DNA from: DASSBG01 sp963800395
Lineage (GTDB): Bacteria > Pseudomonadota > Gammaproteobacteria > Xanthomonadales > Rhodanobacteraceae
Assembly: GCA_963800395.1 (NCBI GenBank)
Contig: CAWDBD010000014.1
Location: forward strand, 310,001-374,000
Direction of reading: 5' to 3'
DNA length: 64,000 nt
The stretch's first letter is position 1; the number at the start of each line of letters is the position of its first letter. The position numbers were made by a program, and so were the translations under genes. The notes beneath the pieces are model-generated. The model did not search any database, was not told the DNA's origin, and saw only the letters and a list, made by a program, of their open reading frames with translations. Shown here piece after piece: positions 1 to 7,906 of the stretch.

Positions 1-243
1 CTCAGGGCAAGACCGGAGCTTGATCAGGTAGACCCTGTTGACCCCGGTCCATACGGCAATGGTGTCGTCAGACAGGGTTTCAAATCCATCCAGGCGAAAA
101 TAGTGGATCTGCGCGACAGGTGCCCCGGCATACTGCAGGAACTGCGCCAGGCGCTCTGCACGCGATGCCTGTGCCGTTGCAGGCAGGGCGGCGAGGCATG
201 GCGGCAGCAGCAGAACCGCGATACTGAATAGCCTTTGTCTCAT
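1..243 (-). CDS. DUF6491-like secreted protein, 3' part beyond the window
   Basis: The reading frame runs from an ATG at 243 to the window edge without a stop (81 codons), so only the N-terminal part is present. It begins with a signal peptide (MRQRLFSIAVLLL..., cleavage probably after ATAQA). The mature part has AGAPVAQIHYFRLDGFETLSDD followed by an AVWTGVNRVYLIKL segment, which I recognise as the pattern of the DUF6491 family of small secreted xanthomonad proteins. Function is unknown. The family call is from memory of the motif; the partial length limits certainty. Confidence 0.65.
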   Translation of the reverse strand, partial: MRQRLFSIAVLLLPPCLAALPATAQASRAERLAQFLQYAGAPVAQIHYFRLDGFETLSDDTIAVWTGVNRVYLIKLRSCPE

Positions 244-350
244 CTTTGGCTCCGGGTTGAAGGCGGCATTCTCGCACGGTAGCAGAACGCCACATGCAGT
301 CATAACGGGCAGCGCGAGCCCGGGTTTACCTCGCAGGCAAACAGCGCGAC

Positions 351-379
351 TTGACGAAACGCGCGCCAGACGATCTAAT
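351..379 (+). promoter_or_regulatory. sigma70-type promoter of tRNA-Phe
   Basis: TTGACG (351-356) and TCTAAT (374-379) are separated by 17 bp and lie 16 bp before the mature tRNA 5' end. Both hexamers are close to consensus and the geometry is ideal, so this is the likely promoter for the tRNA and possibly for the amidase gene after it. Confidence 0.7.
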
Positions 380-395
380 ACGCGGCTCCTTGCGA

Positions 396-471
396 GGCCA
401 GGTAGCTCAGTTGGTAGAGCAGTGGATTGAAAATCCTCGTGTCGGCAGTTCGATTCTGTCCCTGGCCACCA
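396..471 (+). tRNA. tRNA-Phe (GAA)
   Basis: A complete 76-nt cloverleaf including an encoded CCA end. The acceptor stem GGCCAGG pairs with CCTGGCC, the D arm is GCTC-AGTTGGTA-GAGC, the anticodon GAA is at 429-431 in the loop TTGAAAA, and the T arm is GGCAG-TTCGATT-CTGTC. The anticodon stem GTGGA/TCCTC holds one T-T mismatch at its second pair, which is unusual for tRNA-Phe and could be a real variant or a base error. A good promoter precedes it, and the amidase frame starts 14 nt after the CCA. Confidence 0.95.
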
Positions 472-485
472 TTTTCCCACGGTGT

Positions 486-1247
486 TTGCTGATTGCGGCT
501 TGCCTGGCCGCCGCCGCCCTGTCGGCGTGCACGCCGTTGCCGCCGCGCAATCCGCTGGCGACCTGGGTGCGTTCGGGCAACTTCAACCAGCGCCACCCCC
601 AGTTGATCGTTGTTCACTTCACCGACGAAGATTCGGTTGCCGAGAGCCTGGATACGCTGCGCGGTTCGAATAGCGGCGGTCCGGTCAGCGCGCACTATCT
701 GATTGGCAACGACGGGCATATCTACCAGCTTGTGCGCGACCAGCGACGTGCGTGGCATGCTGGCGCCGGGCATTGGGGAACCATCACCGATGTCAACTCG
801 GCCTCGATCGGTATCGAGCTGGACAATAACGGCGAGGAGCCGTTTGCAAAGCCGCAGATTGACAGCCTGCTGGTGCTGCTGCGGGACCTGACCCGGCGAT
901 TTTCCATCCCCTGTACCGCCATCATCGGCCACGAGGACATGGCGCCGCTGCGCAAGGTTGATCCCGGTCCGCTGTTTCCCTGGGCCAGGCTGGCCGCAAA
1001 CGGATTCGGCTTGTGGCCCGAGCATGATCTGATGGACCCGCCGCCCGGTTTTGATCCGTGGCTTGCATTGGCGCTGATCGGCTATTCGCTCGATGATCAC
1101 CCTGCGGCCGTGCGCGCCTTCCACCACCACTTTCGCGCCGTGCAAGGGCAACTGCTGGACGCCCGGGATCTGCGCATTCTGTTCAACCTGCAGCAGCAGA
1201 TCCTGCGCGGCGACCCTGGCTGCGGCGCCCTCGCGCCCACCGGGTAA
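486..1247 (+). CDS. amiD: AmiD-like N-acetylmuramoyl-L-alanine amidase lipoprotein
   Basis: Zinc amidase of the AmpD/AmiD (amidase_2) family that splits N-acetylmuramoyl-L-alanine bonds during cell-wall recycling. The N-terminus LLIAACLAAAALSAC is a lipoprotein signal with a Cys lipobox, so it should sit in the outer membrane facing the periplasm. Zinc ligands are visible as His in VVHFTD, His in IGHED and Asp in DPGPLFPW. The C-terminal 70 residues match the peptidoglycan-binding-like end of E. coli AmiD. Length is 253 residues from TTG 486, the first usable start after the tRNA; a normal charged N-region is lacking from this start, so the true start is uncertain. Probably read through from the tRNA-Phe promoter. 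Confidence 0.85.
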   Translation: MLIAACLAAAALSACTPLPPRNPLATWVRSGNFNQRHPQLIVVHFTDEDSVAESLDTLRGSNSGGPVSAHYLIGNDGHIYQLVRDQRRAWHAGAGHWGTITDVNSASIGIELDNNGEEPFAKPQIDSLLVLLRDLTRRFSIPCTAIIGHEDMAPLRKVDPGPLFPWARLAANGFGLWPEHDLMDPPPGFDPWLALALIGYSLDDHPAAVRAFHHHFRAVQGQLLDARDLRILFNLQQQILRGDPGCGALAPTG

Positions 1248-1465
1248 GCCTGCGCTGGTGTCATCCGTTGTGTTTGTTCGCAAGGCCGGGGCGTGTCCGC
1301 CGAGCATGAGCGGCTAGCTATCCGGGCGTCAGCCCGCACGCGCAGGAATACCCATGGGCTTCCTGGCGCGGTATGCTTGCAGGCAAGGCTGAGATAAACC
1401 CTTTTGCCGTTTGCCGCATCCAAGCAGGCAGGTGGCAATGTCCGTGGCCACGCAGGAGACAAGAA

Positions 1466-1756
1466 ATGTTCGAACTTTTCGTTGTTTTGATGGTGCTGGG
1501 TGGCTTGTGGCTGTTCGGTTCGTTGATCGGCCTGGCATTCAAGCTGCTCTTCGGCCTGATCGGCGGTGTCTTTGCACTGCTTGGTGGCCTGTTCGGCCTC
1601 ATTATCGGCGCCGTGGTGATGATTGCCATGGTGCCTGTGCTGCTGCTGACCATGCTGCCCCTGCTTCTGCCGGTGGCGATGCTGGCCGGATTCATCTGGC
1701 TGATCGTGCACCTTGCGCGCAAGCAGACGGCGCCCGCGCCACCAGCGCAGGCCTGA
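1466..1756 (+). CDS. small hydrophobic membrane protein
   Basis: A 96-residue protein with an AGGAGA ribosome-binding site 6 nt before ATG 1466. It is almost wholly hydrophobic: three helices rich in Leu, Gly and Val (FVVLMVLGGLWLFGSLIG; LFGLIGGVFALLGGLFGLIIG; a third near residue 60-85) and then a short basic, Pro/Ala tail. The glycine-spaced repeats resemble phage-shock-type small membrane proteins, but I cannot place it in a family. It stands alone, with a strong hairpin after it. Confidence 0.6.
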   Translation: MFELFVVLMVLGGLWLFGSLIGLAFKLLFGLIGGVFALLGGLFGLIIGAVVMIAMVPVLLLTMLPLLLPVAMLAGFIWLIVHLARKQTAPAPPAQA

Positions 1757-1826
1757 ACTGCCATCGTGAGGTCCCCCTCAATCGGCAAGACTCGAGCCGC
1801 AAGAGTGCAGCAGTATCTGCAATAAA

Positions 1827-1856
1827 AAGGCCCGCCGAGGGGAGGCGGCGGGCCTT
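1827..1856. terminator. factor-independent terminator hairpin
   Basis: A perfect 11-bp stem, AAGGCCCGCCG with CGGCGGGCCTT, around a 8-nt loop. On the plus strand it ends the membrane-protein transcript with only a short T run; on the minus strand the run TTTTTATT follows the stem, so it would be strongest for leftward transcripts. Likely bidirectional. Confidence 0.65.
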
Positions 1857-2048
1857 GCACTTCAGTCAAGTGTCTCGCGGGGGATGGGAGGGGGCGAGAG
1901 CTGCTTGACGAAATCAGCTTGGCGTATTGAACCTGTACACAACATGGATGAACGGTTTCGTTTCGGTTCATTGTTCAGGGTATTGCAAGTTGGCTGCCGC
2001 AGGGCAAGAATGGCCCTGATACATACCCCGTCATCAAAGGCAGTTCCC

Positions 2049-2486
2049 ATGCGCCACAAGAACCGGATTTTCACCCTGCTGTTGCTGCTCGTCTTGCCGA
2101 TGACTGCATTTGCAGGCAACAGCGAAGTCAGTTGCAAACTGTACTTCACCATGCATGGATGGTCGATCTTTTACAAAACCGCCAGTGGCACCGGGACCGT
2201 GAAGTGCAGTGATGGTCAGCGCATGGATGTCAAGCTCTCGGCCAAGGGTGGCGGGCTCACCTTCGGCAAGACCGAGATCGACGAAGGTGTGGGCAAATTT
2301 TCCGGTATCTACGACATTCGCGAAGTGCTGGGGACCTATGCGGCGGCCGAGGCCCACGCCGGTGCCACCAAGTCGGCCAAGGCCCAGGCCATGACCAAAG
2401 GCAATGTGTCGCTGGCTCTCAGCGGCAAGGGTCGCGGATGGGATCTTGGTGTTGCCTTCGGCAATTTCGTGATCAGTCGACGCTGA
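2049..2486 (+). CDS. secreted protein of unknown function, conserved in xanthomonads
   Basis: A 145-residue protein with a clear signal peptide (RHKNRIFTLLLLLVLPMTAFA). The mature part, starting near NSEVSCKLYFTMHGWSIFYKTASGTG, has two cysteines that could form one disulfide (VSCK and VKCSDGQ) and is rich in Gly and Lys in the second half (SLALSGKGRGWDLGVAFGNF). I chose ATG 2049 because the longer reading frame upstream adds residues before a proper signal peptide. I recall similar short proteins in Xanthomonas genomes but no function. It is monocistronic, with 219 bp before the next gene start. Confidence 0.65.
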   Translation: MRHKNRIFTLLLLLVLPMTAFAGNSEVSCKLYFTMHGWSIFYKTASGTGTVKCSDGQRMDVKLSAKGGGLTFGKTEIDEGVGKFSGIYDIREVLGTYAAAEAHAGATKSAKAQAMTKGNVSLALSGKGRGWDLGVAFGNFVISRR

Positions 2487-2705
2487 GAAGCTGTCAGGCC
2501 AGGCGCCACTGCATTGGCCTGAACACGCTGCGAACGGTGCCGCGGCGCGGGCATATCCGCGATGCTGCCCATCAGTTGCGCCGGACCCGGCGCCCGGGCC
2601 CGGCCTTGAGCCGGGCTGCAGAGGTTCCGGAGGCCTGGCCCGTTCCAGGCAAACGAACGGTGAATGCGCATTGCCTTGGCGGCCCGCTTCTGTTGTGATG
2701 GCTGC

Positions 2706-4106
2706 ATGTCGAAGCACTCGTTCGCGCTCTGGTTGTTTGCTGCACTGGCGACAATGCTGGTATTTCCGGCTGCCGATGCGCAGCGCAAGCAGCCAGCCCA
2801 GGCAACACCGCAGGTTCTGAGGCTTACGCTGGATGGGCCTGTCAGCCCGGCCAGCGCGTCCTACATCGAGCGCGGCATCAGGCGCGCAGCCGACCAGCAC
2901 ATGCAGGCGGTGTTGCTGGAGATGGATACGCCGGGTGGCCTGGATACGTCGATGCGCAGCATCATCAAGGCGATTCTGGGATCTCCGGTTCCCGTGATCG
3001 GCTATGTGGCACCGTCCGGATCGCGTGCGGCCAGCGCCGGCACCTACGTTCTCTATGCCTGCCATGTCGCGGCCATGGCGCCTGCCACCAACCTTGGTGC
3101 GGCAACCCCCATTCAGTTGCTCAATCCCGGCAAGCCGGACGAGATGCCCAATCCCGCCAGCGCGTCCTCGGCAATGCCCAAAGTGGGCAGTGCCGAGACC
3201 CGCAAGGTGGTCAATGATGCGGTCGCCTATATCCGCTCGCTGGCCGAGCAGCGCGGTCGCAATGCGGACTGGGCCGAGCAGGCGGTGCGCAACGCGGTCA
3301 GCCTCGGTGCGCGGCAGGCACTGGCGAAGCATGTGATTGATCTGGTTGAGCCCGATGCCGACGCACTGCTTGCGGCTGTCGACGGCCGCAAGGTGAGCCT
3401 GGCAAGCGGTAGCGTGCGCCTGCATACGGCAGGTGCCCATCTGAACCACTGGATGCCGGACTGGCGCATCCGCTTTCTGGGGGTCATTGCCAACCCGTCA
3501 ATTGCCTATCTGCTTTTGCTGATCGGCATTTTCGGGCTTCTGCTGGAGGGCTATAACCCCGGTGCGGTGCTACCCGGCGTGGTCGGTGCGATCTGCCTGT
3601 TGCTGGCGCTGTACGCGTTCCAGTTGCTGCCGGTGAATTTTGCCGGCCTGCTGCTCATGGCGTTGGGGGTGGTTCTGATCATCGCCGAGGCCTTCGTGCC
3701 GGCCTATGGCTCGTTGGGCATTGGTGGCATCATTTCATTCGTGATCGGATCGGTGGTGTTGATGGATACAGGTGTTCCCGGATTTGGTCTGCCCATGTCC
3801 CTGATTGTTACCGTTGCGCTTGTGGCTGCCTTGCTGGTGGTAGGCATCGTCTGGATGGCCTGGCGCTCGCAGCGGCGACCGCAGGTCAGTGGCGCCGAAG
3901 AGCTCGTCGGCATGGTTGGCGAAGCGGTAGAGGACTTCGCCGGCAAGGGCACCGTGCATGTGCACGGCGAGCGCTGGCAGGCGCGCTCCGCTGTTCCCCT
4001 GCGCACTGGTGATACAGTCCGTGTCACGGCAATCCATGGACTGGTGCTCGAGGTGGCGCCCGTTTCCCAGCCGGACAGTCAAGACCCGATTCAAGGAGAA
4101 TCCTGA
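2706..4106 (+). CDS. nfeD: NfeD-family membrane-bound serine protease
   Basis: Full-length NfeD1b-type protein (466 residues): signal peptide, a ClpP-like protease domain (about residues 40-250), four transmembrane segments (about 265-400) and a C-terminal OB-fold NfeD domain (about 410-460). The nucleophile Ser lies in GSRAASAGT, and the conserved Lys is downstream in the ETRKVV segment. Family members cleave the C-terminus of the partner stomatin, which is exactly the next gene. The NfeD stop overlaps the slipin ATG (TGATG), showing a translationally coupled pair. ATG 2706 is preferred over an earlier start because it begins the signal peptide. Confidence 0.9.
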   Translation: MSKHSFALWLFAALATMLVFPAADAQRKQPAQATPQVLRLTLDGPVSPASASYIERGIRRAADQHMQAVLLEMDTPGGLDTSMRSIIKAILGSPVPVIGYVAPSGSRAASAGTYVLYACHVAAMAPATNLGAATPIQLLNPGKPDEMPNPASASSAMPKVGSAETRKVVNDAVAYIRSLAEQRGRNADWAEQAVRNAVSLGARQALAKHVIDLVEPDADALLAAVDGRKVSLASGSVRLHTAGAHLNHWMPDWRIRFLGVIANPSIAYLLLLIGIFGLLLEGYNPGAVLPGVVGAICLLLALYAFQLLPVNFAGLLLMALGVVLIIAEAFVPAYGSLGIGGIISFVIGSVVLMDTGVPGFGLPMSLIVTVALVAALLVVGIVWMAWRSQRRPQVSGAEELVGMVGEAVEDFAGKGTVHVHGERWQARSAVPLRTGDTVRVTAIHGLVLEVAPVSQPDSQDPIQGES

Positions 4107-4870
4107 TGTTTCCCATTGGTATCGTTATTGTCGTCATCGCGCTGATCCTGTTCAGCTCGATCAAGGTTCTGCGCGAGTACGAGCGTGCGGTGGTGTTCCT
4201 GTTCGGTCGTTTCCAGGCGGTCAAGGGCCCGGGCATCATCATCATCGTTCCCGTCATGCAGCAGATAGTGAAAGTTGACCTGCGTACCATCGTCATGGAT
4301 GTGCCACCGCAGGACGTGATCTCGCGGGACAACGTTTCGGTGAAGGTCAACGCGGTGATCTACTACCGCGTGATGGATGCCGAGAAGGCCGTGATCCAGG
4401 TCGAGAACGTTCGCGAGGCGACCAGCCAGCTGGCCCAGACCACGCTGCGGTCGGTGCTGGGGCAGCACGAGCTGGACGATATGCTGGCCTCGCGCGACAA
4501 GCTCAACAAGGACATCCAGACCATTCTCGATGCGCACACCGATGCCTGGGGTATCAAGGTGGCCAATGTCGAGATCAAGCAGGTCGACCTGGACGAGGGC
4601 ATGATCCGCGCCATCGCCAAGCAGGCCGAGGCCGAGCGTCAGCGACGTGCCAAGGTCATCAATGCCGAGGGCGAACTGCAGGCATCGGAGAAGCTGATGC
4701 AGGCGGCACGCACGCTGAATCAGGAGCCGCAGTCGATCCAGCTGCGTTATTTGCAGACCATGGTCGAGGTGGCCAGTGACAAGACCCACACCATCCTTTT
4801 CCCGTTGCCTCTGGACCTTATCGAGCCGCTGCTTGGAAAGCTCAAGGGGAAAGGGAGCGGTGAGCGGTAA
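4106..4870 (+). CDS. slipin (SPFH/stomatin-family membrane protein)
   Basis: A 254-residue stomatin-like protein: one N-terminal membrane helix (about residues 1-18), then the SPFH domain with YERAVVFLFGRF and DVPPQDVISRDNVSV, and a C-terminal coiled coil rich in Ala/Glu/Arg. It forms membrane oligomers and is the usual substrate or partner of NfeD, encoded immediately upstream with an AAGGAG site. The last codons and TAA stop (4868-4870) fall inside a TGAGCGG heptamer array, so the repeat has reached into the gene's end and sets the terminal residues SGER. Confidence 0.9.
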   Translation: MFPIGIVIVVIALILFSSIKVLREYERAVVFLFGRFQAVKGPGIIIIVPVMQQIVKVDLRTIVMDVPPQDVISRDNVSVKVNAVIYYRVMDAEKAVIQVENVREATSQLAQTTLRSVLGQHELDDMLASRDKLNKDIQTILDAHTDAWGIKVANVEIKQVDLDEGMIRAIAKQAEAERQRRAKVINAEGELQASEKLMQAARTLNQEPQSIQLRYLQTMVEVASDKTHTILFPLPLDLIEPLLGKLKGKGSGER

Positions 4871-4902
4871 GCAGTCAGCAGTGAGCGGTGAGCGGTGAGC
4901 GG
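4854..4902 (+). repeat. TGAGCGG heptamer array
   Basis: Seven consecutive 7-bp units of TGAGCGG type (two degenerate, TAAGCAG and TCAGCAG) run from inside the slipin 3' end into the intergenic space. The same unit on the other strand, CTCACCG, forms the array at 46401-46456. Confidence 0.85.
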
Positions 4903-4965
4903 GACGGGCTGAATTTGTCCGTCAGGGCAGCGCGGGCATCCGACTGACGGGGTAGCGCCGCGAGT

Positions 4966-5454
4966 TCAGGGAATCAGCAGGGCCGCGACGAAAACACCCA
5001 GCATCGTGAATGACAGCGCCAGTTTGGCCAGGGTTCCGAACAGCAGGCCGATCCACGTGGCAATGCCGACGTGGGTCGAGCGGATCACGCTGTTGCCGAA
5101 CAGCAGTTCGCCGGCGACGGCGCCAAGGAAAGGCCCGAACAGGAGTCCGGGCACACCGAAGAACAGGCCGACAATGGTTCCGATCATGGTTCCCCAGAGC
5201 GCCATGCCGCTGGCACCGACGCGTTTGGCACCGAGCAAGCCTGCGATGAAGTCCAGCAGCAGCGCCAGCACGGCCAGCACGCCCAGGAAAAAGACGGTCC
5301 AGCCGCTGATTTCCTCGAAGTGGCCCGTCCAGGCTGCCAGCAACATGCCGGCAAACACGATCGGCACGCCCGGCAGCATCGGCAGGATCGTGCCTGCCAG
5401 ACCGATCAGGATCAGGGCCCCGGCAAGTATGTAGAAGAGTATCTGCATTTCCAT
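4966..5454 (-). CDS. DUF456 family membrane protein
   Basis: A 162-residue protein with about four or five transmembrane helices and the DUF456 pattern: an N-terminal GTILPMLPGVPIVFAGML segment followed by glycine-rich GTMIGTIVGLFFGVPG and GPFLGAVAGELL stretches. Function is unknown; the family is common in proteobacteria and actinobacteria. It converges on the slipin gene, with a 7-bp inverted repeat (CCGTCAG/CTGACGG, 4919-4950) between them that may end transcription. Its upstream side carries a heptamer array. Confidence 0.85.
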   Translation of the reverse strand: MEMQILFYILAGALILIGLAGTILPMLPGVPIVFAGMLLAAWTGHFEEISGWTVFFLGVLAVLALLLDFIAGLLGAKRVGASGMALWGTMIGTIVGLFFGVPGLLFGPFLGAVAGELLFGNSVIRSTHVGIATWIGLLFGTLAKLALSFTMLGVFVAALLIP

Positions 5455-5475
5455 GGCTGCAGGATACCTTGTTGC

Positions 5476-5552
5476 GGGACTCGGGAGTCGGGAGTCGGGA
5501 CTCGGGACTCGGGGGTGGGAAGTCGGGAGTCGGGAGTCGGGAGTCGGGAGTC
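5476..5552 (+). repeat. GGGACTC/GGGAGTC heptamer array
   Basis: About nine 7-bp units, a mix of GGGACTC and GGGAGTC with one 14-bp degenerate spacer (5511-5524). It begins about 20 bp before the DUF456 gene's start on the other strand. Confidence 0.9.
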
Positions 5553-5624
5553 GCGGCGATGCCTTTGTCCGGGATCGTGCTCATCGGGATCTCGTCCTGC
5601 CTTGATGGCTCGGCCATGCAAGCT

Positions 5625-5769
5625 CGTCATCCCGGCGCAGGCCGGGACCCAGTTTCAAACATGGTGCGAAGCACACAAAACCATGTTCGGAGTGCTGCGC
5701 AACCCATCCAGACTGGATCACCAGCCATTCGGCTGTTGCAAAGCGGCTCCATCCTGCGCCGGGATGACG
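5625..5769. mobile_element. short inverted-repeat element (REP/MITE-like)
   Basis: Two perfect 17-bp inverted repeats, CGTCATCCCGGCGCAGG (5625-5641) and its complement (5753-5769), enclose 111 bp with no coding potential. The CGTCATCCCGGCGCAGG core is typical of widespread intergenic repeats in proteobacteria. It occupies most of the 435-bp space between the DUF456 gene and dusA; I see nothing else there besides the heptamer array. Confidence 0.7.
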
Positions 5770-5889
5770 GTAGCCCGAGCGTCATTTGCACCTGCCGAGG
5801 TACACCGGCAACCGCGATTGGGTGGTAGCTGCCGGCGCTGCCAACCCTGCCCAGGCCCGCATTTGCCGCGGTCCATTACAATGCAGGGC

Positions 5890-6903
5890 ATGAGTGCACA
5901 GAAGACTCCCGTTTCACCCTGGCAGCTGTGTGTTGCCCCCATGATGGACTGGACTGATGGCTATTGCCGACATTTCCACCGTCTGCTGGCACCGCATGCG
6001 CGCCTGTACACGGAAATGCTCACTTCCGCCGCCGTGGTACACGGTGACCGCGAGCATTTACTGGCCTTTGACCGTGCCCAGCATCCGCTCGCGCTGCAGC
6101 TTGGTGGCAGCGAGCCGGGCGAACTGGCCGAGGCGGCGAGGATCGCCGAGGGCTATGGTTATGACGAGATCAATCTCAACGTCGGCTGTCCGTCAGATCG
6201 CGTGCAGTCGGGGCGCTTTGGTGCCTGCCTGATGCTGGAGCCGCAGCGGGTTGCTGACTGTGTGGCGGCGATGCAGGCCGCGGTCAAAGTGCCCGTGACG
6301 GTGAAGTGTCGCCTTGGTGTGGACGAGCAGTGCGAGGATGAGGCGCTGGAAAACCTCGTGCTTCCACTGCTGGATATCGGGCTGGATGTACTTGCGGTAC
6401 ACGCCCGCAAGGCCTGGCTGAAAGGCCTGTCGCCCAAGGAAAACCGCAATGTGCCGCCACTCAATCATGCGCGTGTCTACCGGCTCAAGCGTGATCACCC
6501 CCGGTTGTCGGTGATCGTCAATGGCGGCATCGACAGCGTAGCCCAGGTGCACCAGCATCTTGCCCATGTCGACGGTGTCATGCTGGGGCGTGCGGCCTAC
6601 CACCAGCCCTGGTTGCTGGCCGAGCTGGAATCCGCGCTTTACGGTAGCGCGTTGCCTGATCGCGAGGATGTGCTGATTCGCATGCGGCCCTGGATCGAGG
6701 CACAGCTGGAGGCGGGCACGCAACTCAAGCACATCGTGAGGCACATGCTGGGCATGTTTCACGGTCAACCGGGGGGGCGGCGTTACCGGCGCTGCCTGGC
6801 CGAGGGCGCGCACAAGCCGGGCGCAGGATGGTCGGTGCTGCAAGCTGCAATCGACAGCACCCGCCCACCGGTGCGCAATCCCGGTTCAGCACAGGTTGCC
6901 TAA
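5890..6903 (+). CDS. dusA: tRNA-dihydrouridine(20/20a) synthase
   Basis: FMN-dependent TIM-barrel reductase that makes dihydrouridine in the tRNA D-loop. The 337-residue length matches DusA. The start carries VAPMMDWTD (FMN-binding), then LNVGCPSDRVQSGRFGACLM, where the Cys in GACLM is the catalytic acid, and LAVHARKAWLKGLSPKENR, which is specific to the DusA subgroup. The helical C-terminal tRNA-binding domain ends with KPGAGWSVL. ATG 5881 is an alternative start three codons upstream. Monocistronic. Confidence 0.93.
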   Translation: MSAQKTPVSPWQLCVAPMMDWTDGYCRHFHRLLAPHARLYTEMLTSAAVVHGDREHLLAFDRAQHPLALQLGGSEPGELAEAARIAEGYGYDEINLNVGCPSDRVQSGRFGACLMLEPQRVADCVAAMQAAVKVPVTVKCRLGVDEQCEDEALENLVLPLLDIGLDVLAVHARKAWLKGLSPKENRNVPPLNHARVYRLKRDHPRLSVIVNGGIDSVAQVHQHLAHVDGVMLGRAAYHQPWLLAELESALYGSALPDREDVLIRMRPWIEAQLEAGTQLKHIVRHMLGMFHGQPGGRRYRRCLAEGAHKPGAGWSVLQAAIDSTRPPVRNPGSAQVA

Positions 6904-6932
6904 TCCCTGCGGTGCTCGGTTACCATACAGGC

Positions 6933-7214
6933 ATGTTGATACATAGTGCTGCAAGCCTGATCATGGCGTTCGGCCTTGCCTCCGCGCCTCCGCCCGACAA
7001 GCCTCTTACCCTTGATCAGGCGGTACACAAGGTGCAAGACCAGACCGGCGGCCGCATTCTGTCCGCTGACAGGATGCGCAGTGGCCATGGCAGCAAGTAC
7101 CGCATCAAGACCCTGATGAAGAATGGTCGCGTACGCGTGATCGAAGTCGACTCGAATCCGGACAAGAAGATGCGTAACCTGCCGGACAAGAAATACACCA
7201 AGGAGAAACGTTGA
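6933..7214 (+). CDS. small PepSY-like protein upstream of phoP
   Basis: A 93-residue exported protein: short signal sequence (LIHSAASLIMAFGLASA) and a PepSY-like module with LDQAVHKVQDQTGGRILSAD followed by YRIKTLMKNGRVRVIEVD. Such domains often sit next to PhoPQ-like systems and may act as periplasmic modulators. The stop codon overlaps the response-regulator ATG, so the three genes form one operon. Role in signalling is inference from position. Confidence 0.7.
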   Translation: MLIHSAASLIMAFGLASAPPPDKPLTLDQAVHKVQDQTGGRILSADRMRSGHGSKYRIKTLMKNGRVRVIEVDSNPDKKMRNLPDKKYTKEKR

Positions 7215-7906
7215 TGCGAATCCTGCTGGTTGAAGACGAAGCACCCTTGCGGGAGACCCTGGCCGCCCGCCTCAAGCGTGATGGCTTTGCCGTTGATGCG
7301 GCCAGTGATGGCGAGGAAGGCCTTTACCTTGGGCGTGAGGTGCCATTTGACCTGGCCATCATTGACCTGGGCTTGCCCAAGATGTCAGGCATGGACCTGG
7401 TACGCACCCTGCGCGATGAGGGGCACAGCTACCCGATGCTGATTCTGACCGCACGCTCAAGCTGGCAGGACAAGGTGGAGGGACTCAAATTCGGAGCCGA
7501 CGACTACCTGGTCAAACCCTTCCATGTGGAGGAACTGCTGGCGCGGATCAATGCACTGGTTCGTCGTGCCAGCGGCTGGTCGCGTCCGGTGCTGAAGTGC
7601 GGGCCGATACATCTGGATACCACGGCTCAGACCGTCAGCGTGGATGGCAAGCCTGTGGATCTGACCAGCTATGAATACAAGGTGCTCGAGTACCTCATGA
7701 TGCACGCCGGCGAGCTGGTATCAAAGGCCGATCTCACCGAACACATCTATCAGCAGGATTTTGACCGCGACTCCAATGTGCTGGAGGTATTCATCGGGCG
7801 TCTGCGCCGCAAGCTGGATGCCGATGGCGAGCTCAAGCCGATCGAGACCGTGCGCGGGCGCGGCTATCGTTTTGCCATACCCCGTGAAGACATCGAAGAA
7901 GACTAG
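7214..7906 (+). CDS. phoP: PhoP-like OmpR-family response regulator
   Basis: A 230-residue DNA-binding regulator with a receiver domain (acidic pocket EDE near residues 8-10, phospho-acceptor Asp in LAIIDLGLPKMSG, Lys in YLVKPF) and a C-terminal winged helix (NVLEVFIGRLRRKLD and VRGRGYRF). ATG 7214 has AAGGAG about 8 nt upstream. Closest in form to xanthomonad PhoP. It overlaps its PepSY-like upstream gene and the kinase gene downstream, so all three should be co-regulated. Confidence 0.88.
   Translation: MRILLVEDEAPLRETLAARLKRDGFAVDAASDGEEGLYLGREVPFDLAIIDLGLPKMSGMDLVRTLRDEGHSYPMLILTARSSWQDKVEGLKFGADDYLVKPFHVEELLARINALVRRASGWSRPVLKCGPIHLDTTAQTVSVDGKPVDLTSYEYKVLEYLMMHAGELVSKADLTEHIYQQDFDRDSNVLEVFIGRLRRKLDADGELKPIETVRGRGYRFAIPREDIEED

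Noticed and set aside
351..485. Open frame starting at TTG 351 that would extend the amidase upstream
   Set aside because: It runs through the tRNA-Phe gene and its promoter; the lipoprotein signal starts after the tRNA.
375..1307. 310-codon minus-strand frame
   Set aside because: It is the antisense shadow of the amidase gene and the tRNA.
5071..5889. Long upstream extension of dusA
   Set aside because: It reads through the opposite-strand DUF456 gene, a heptamer array and an inverted-repeat element; DusA begins at 5890.
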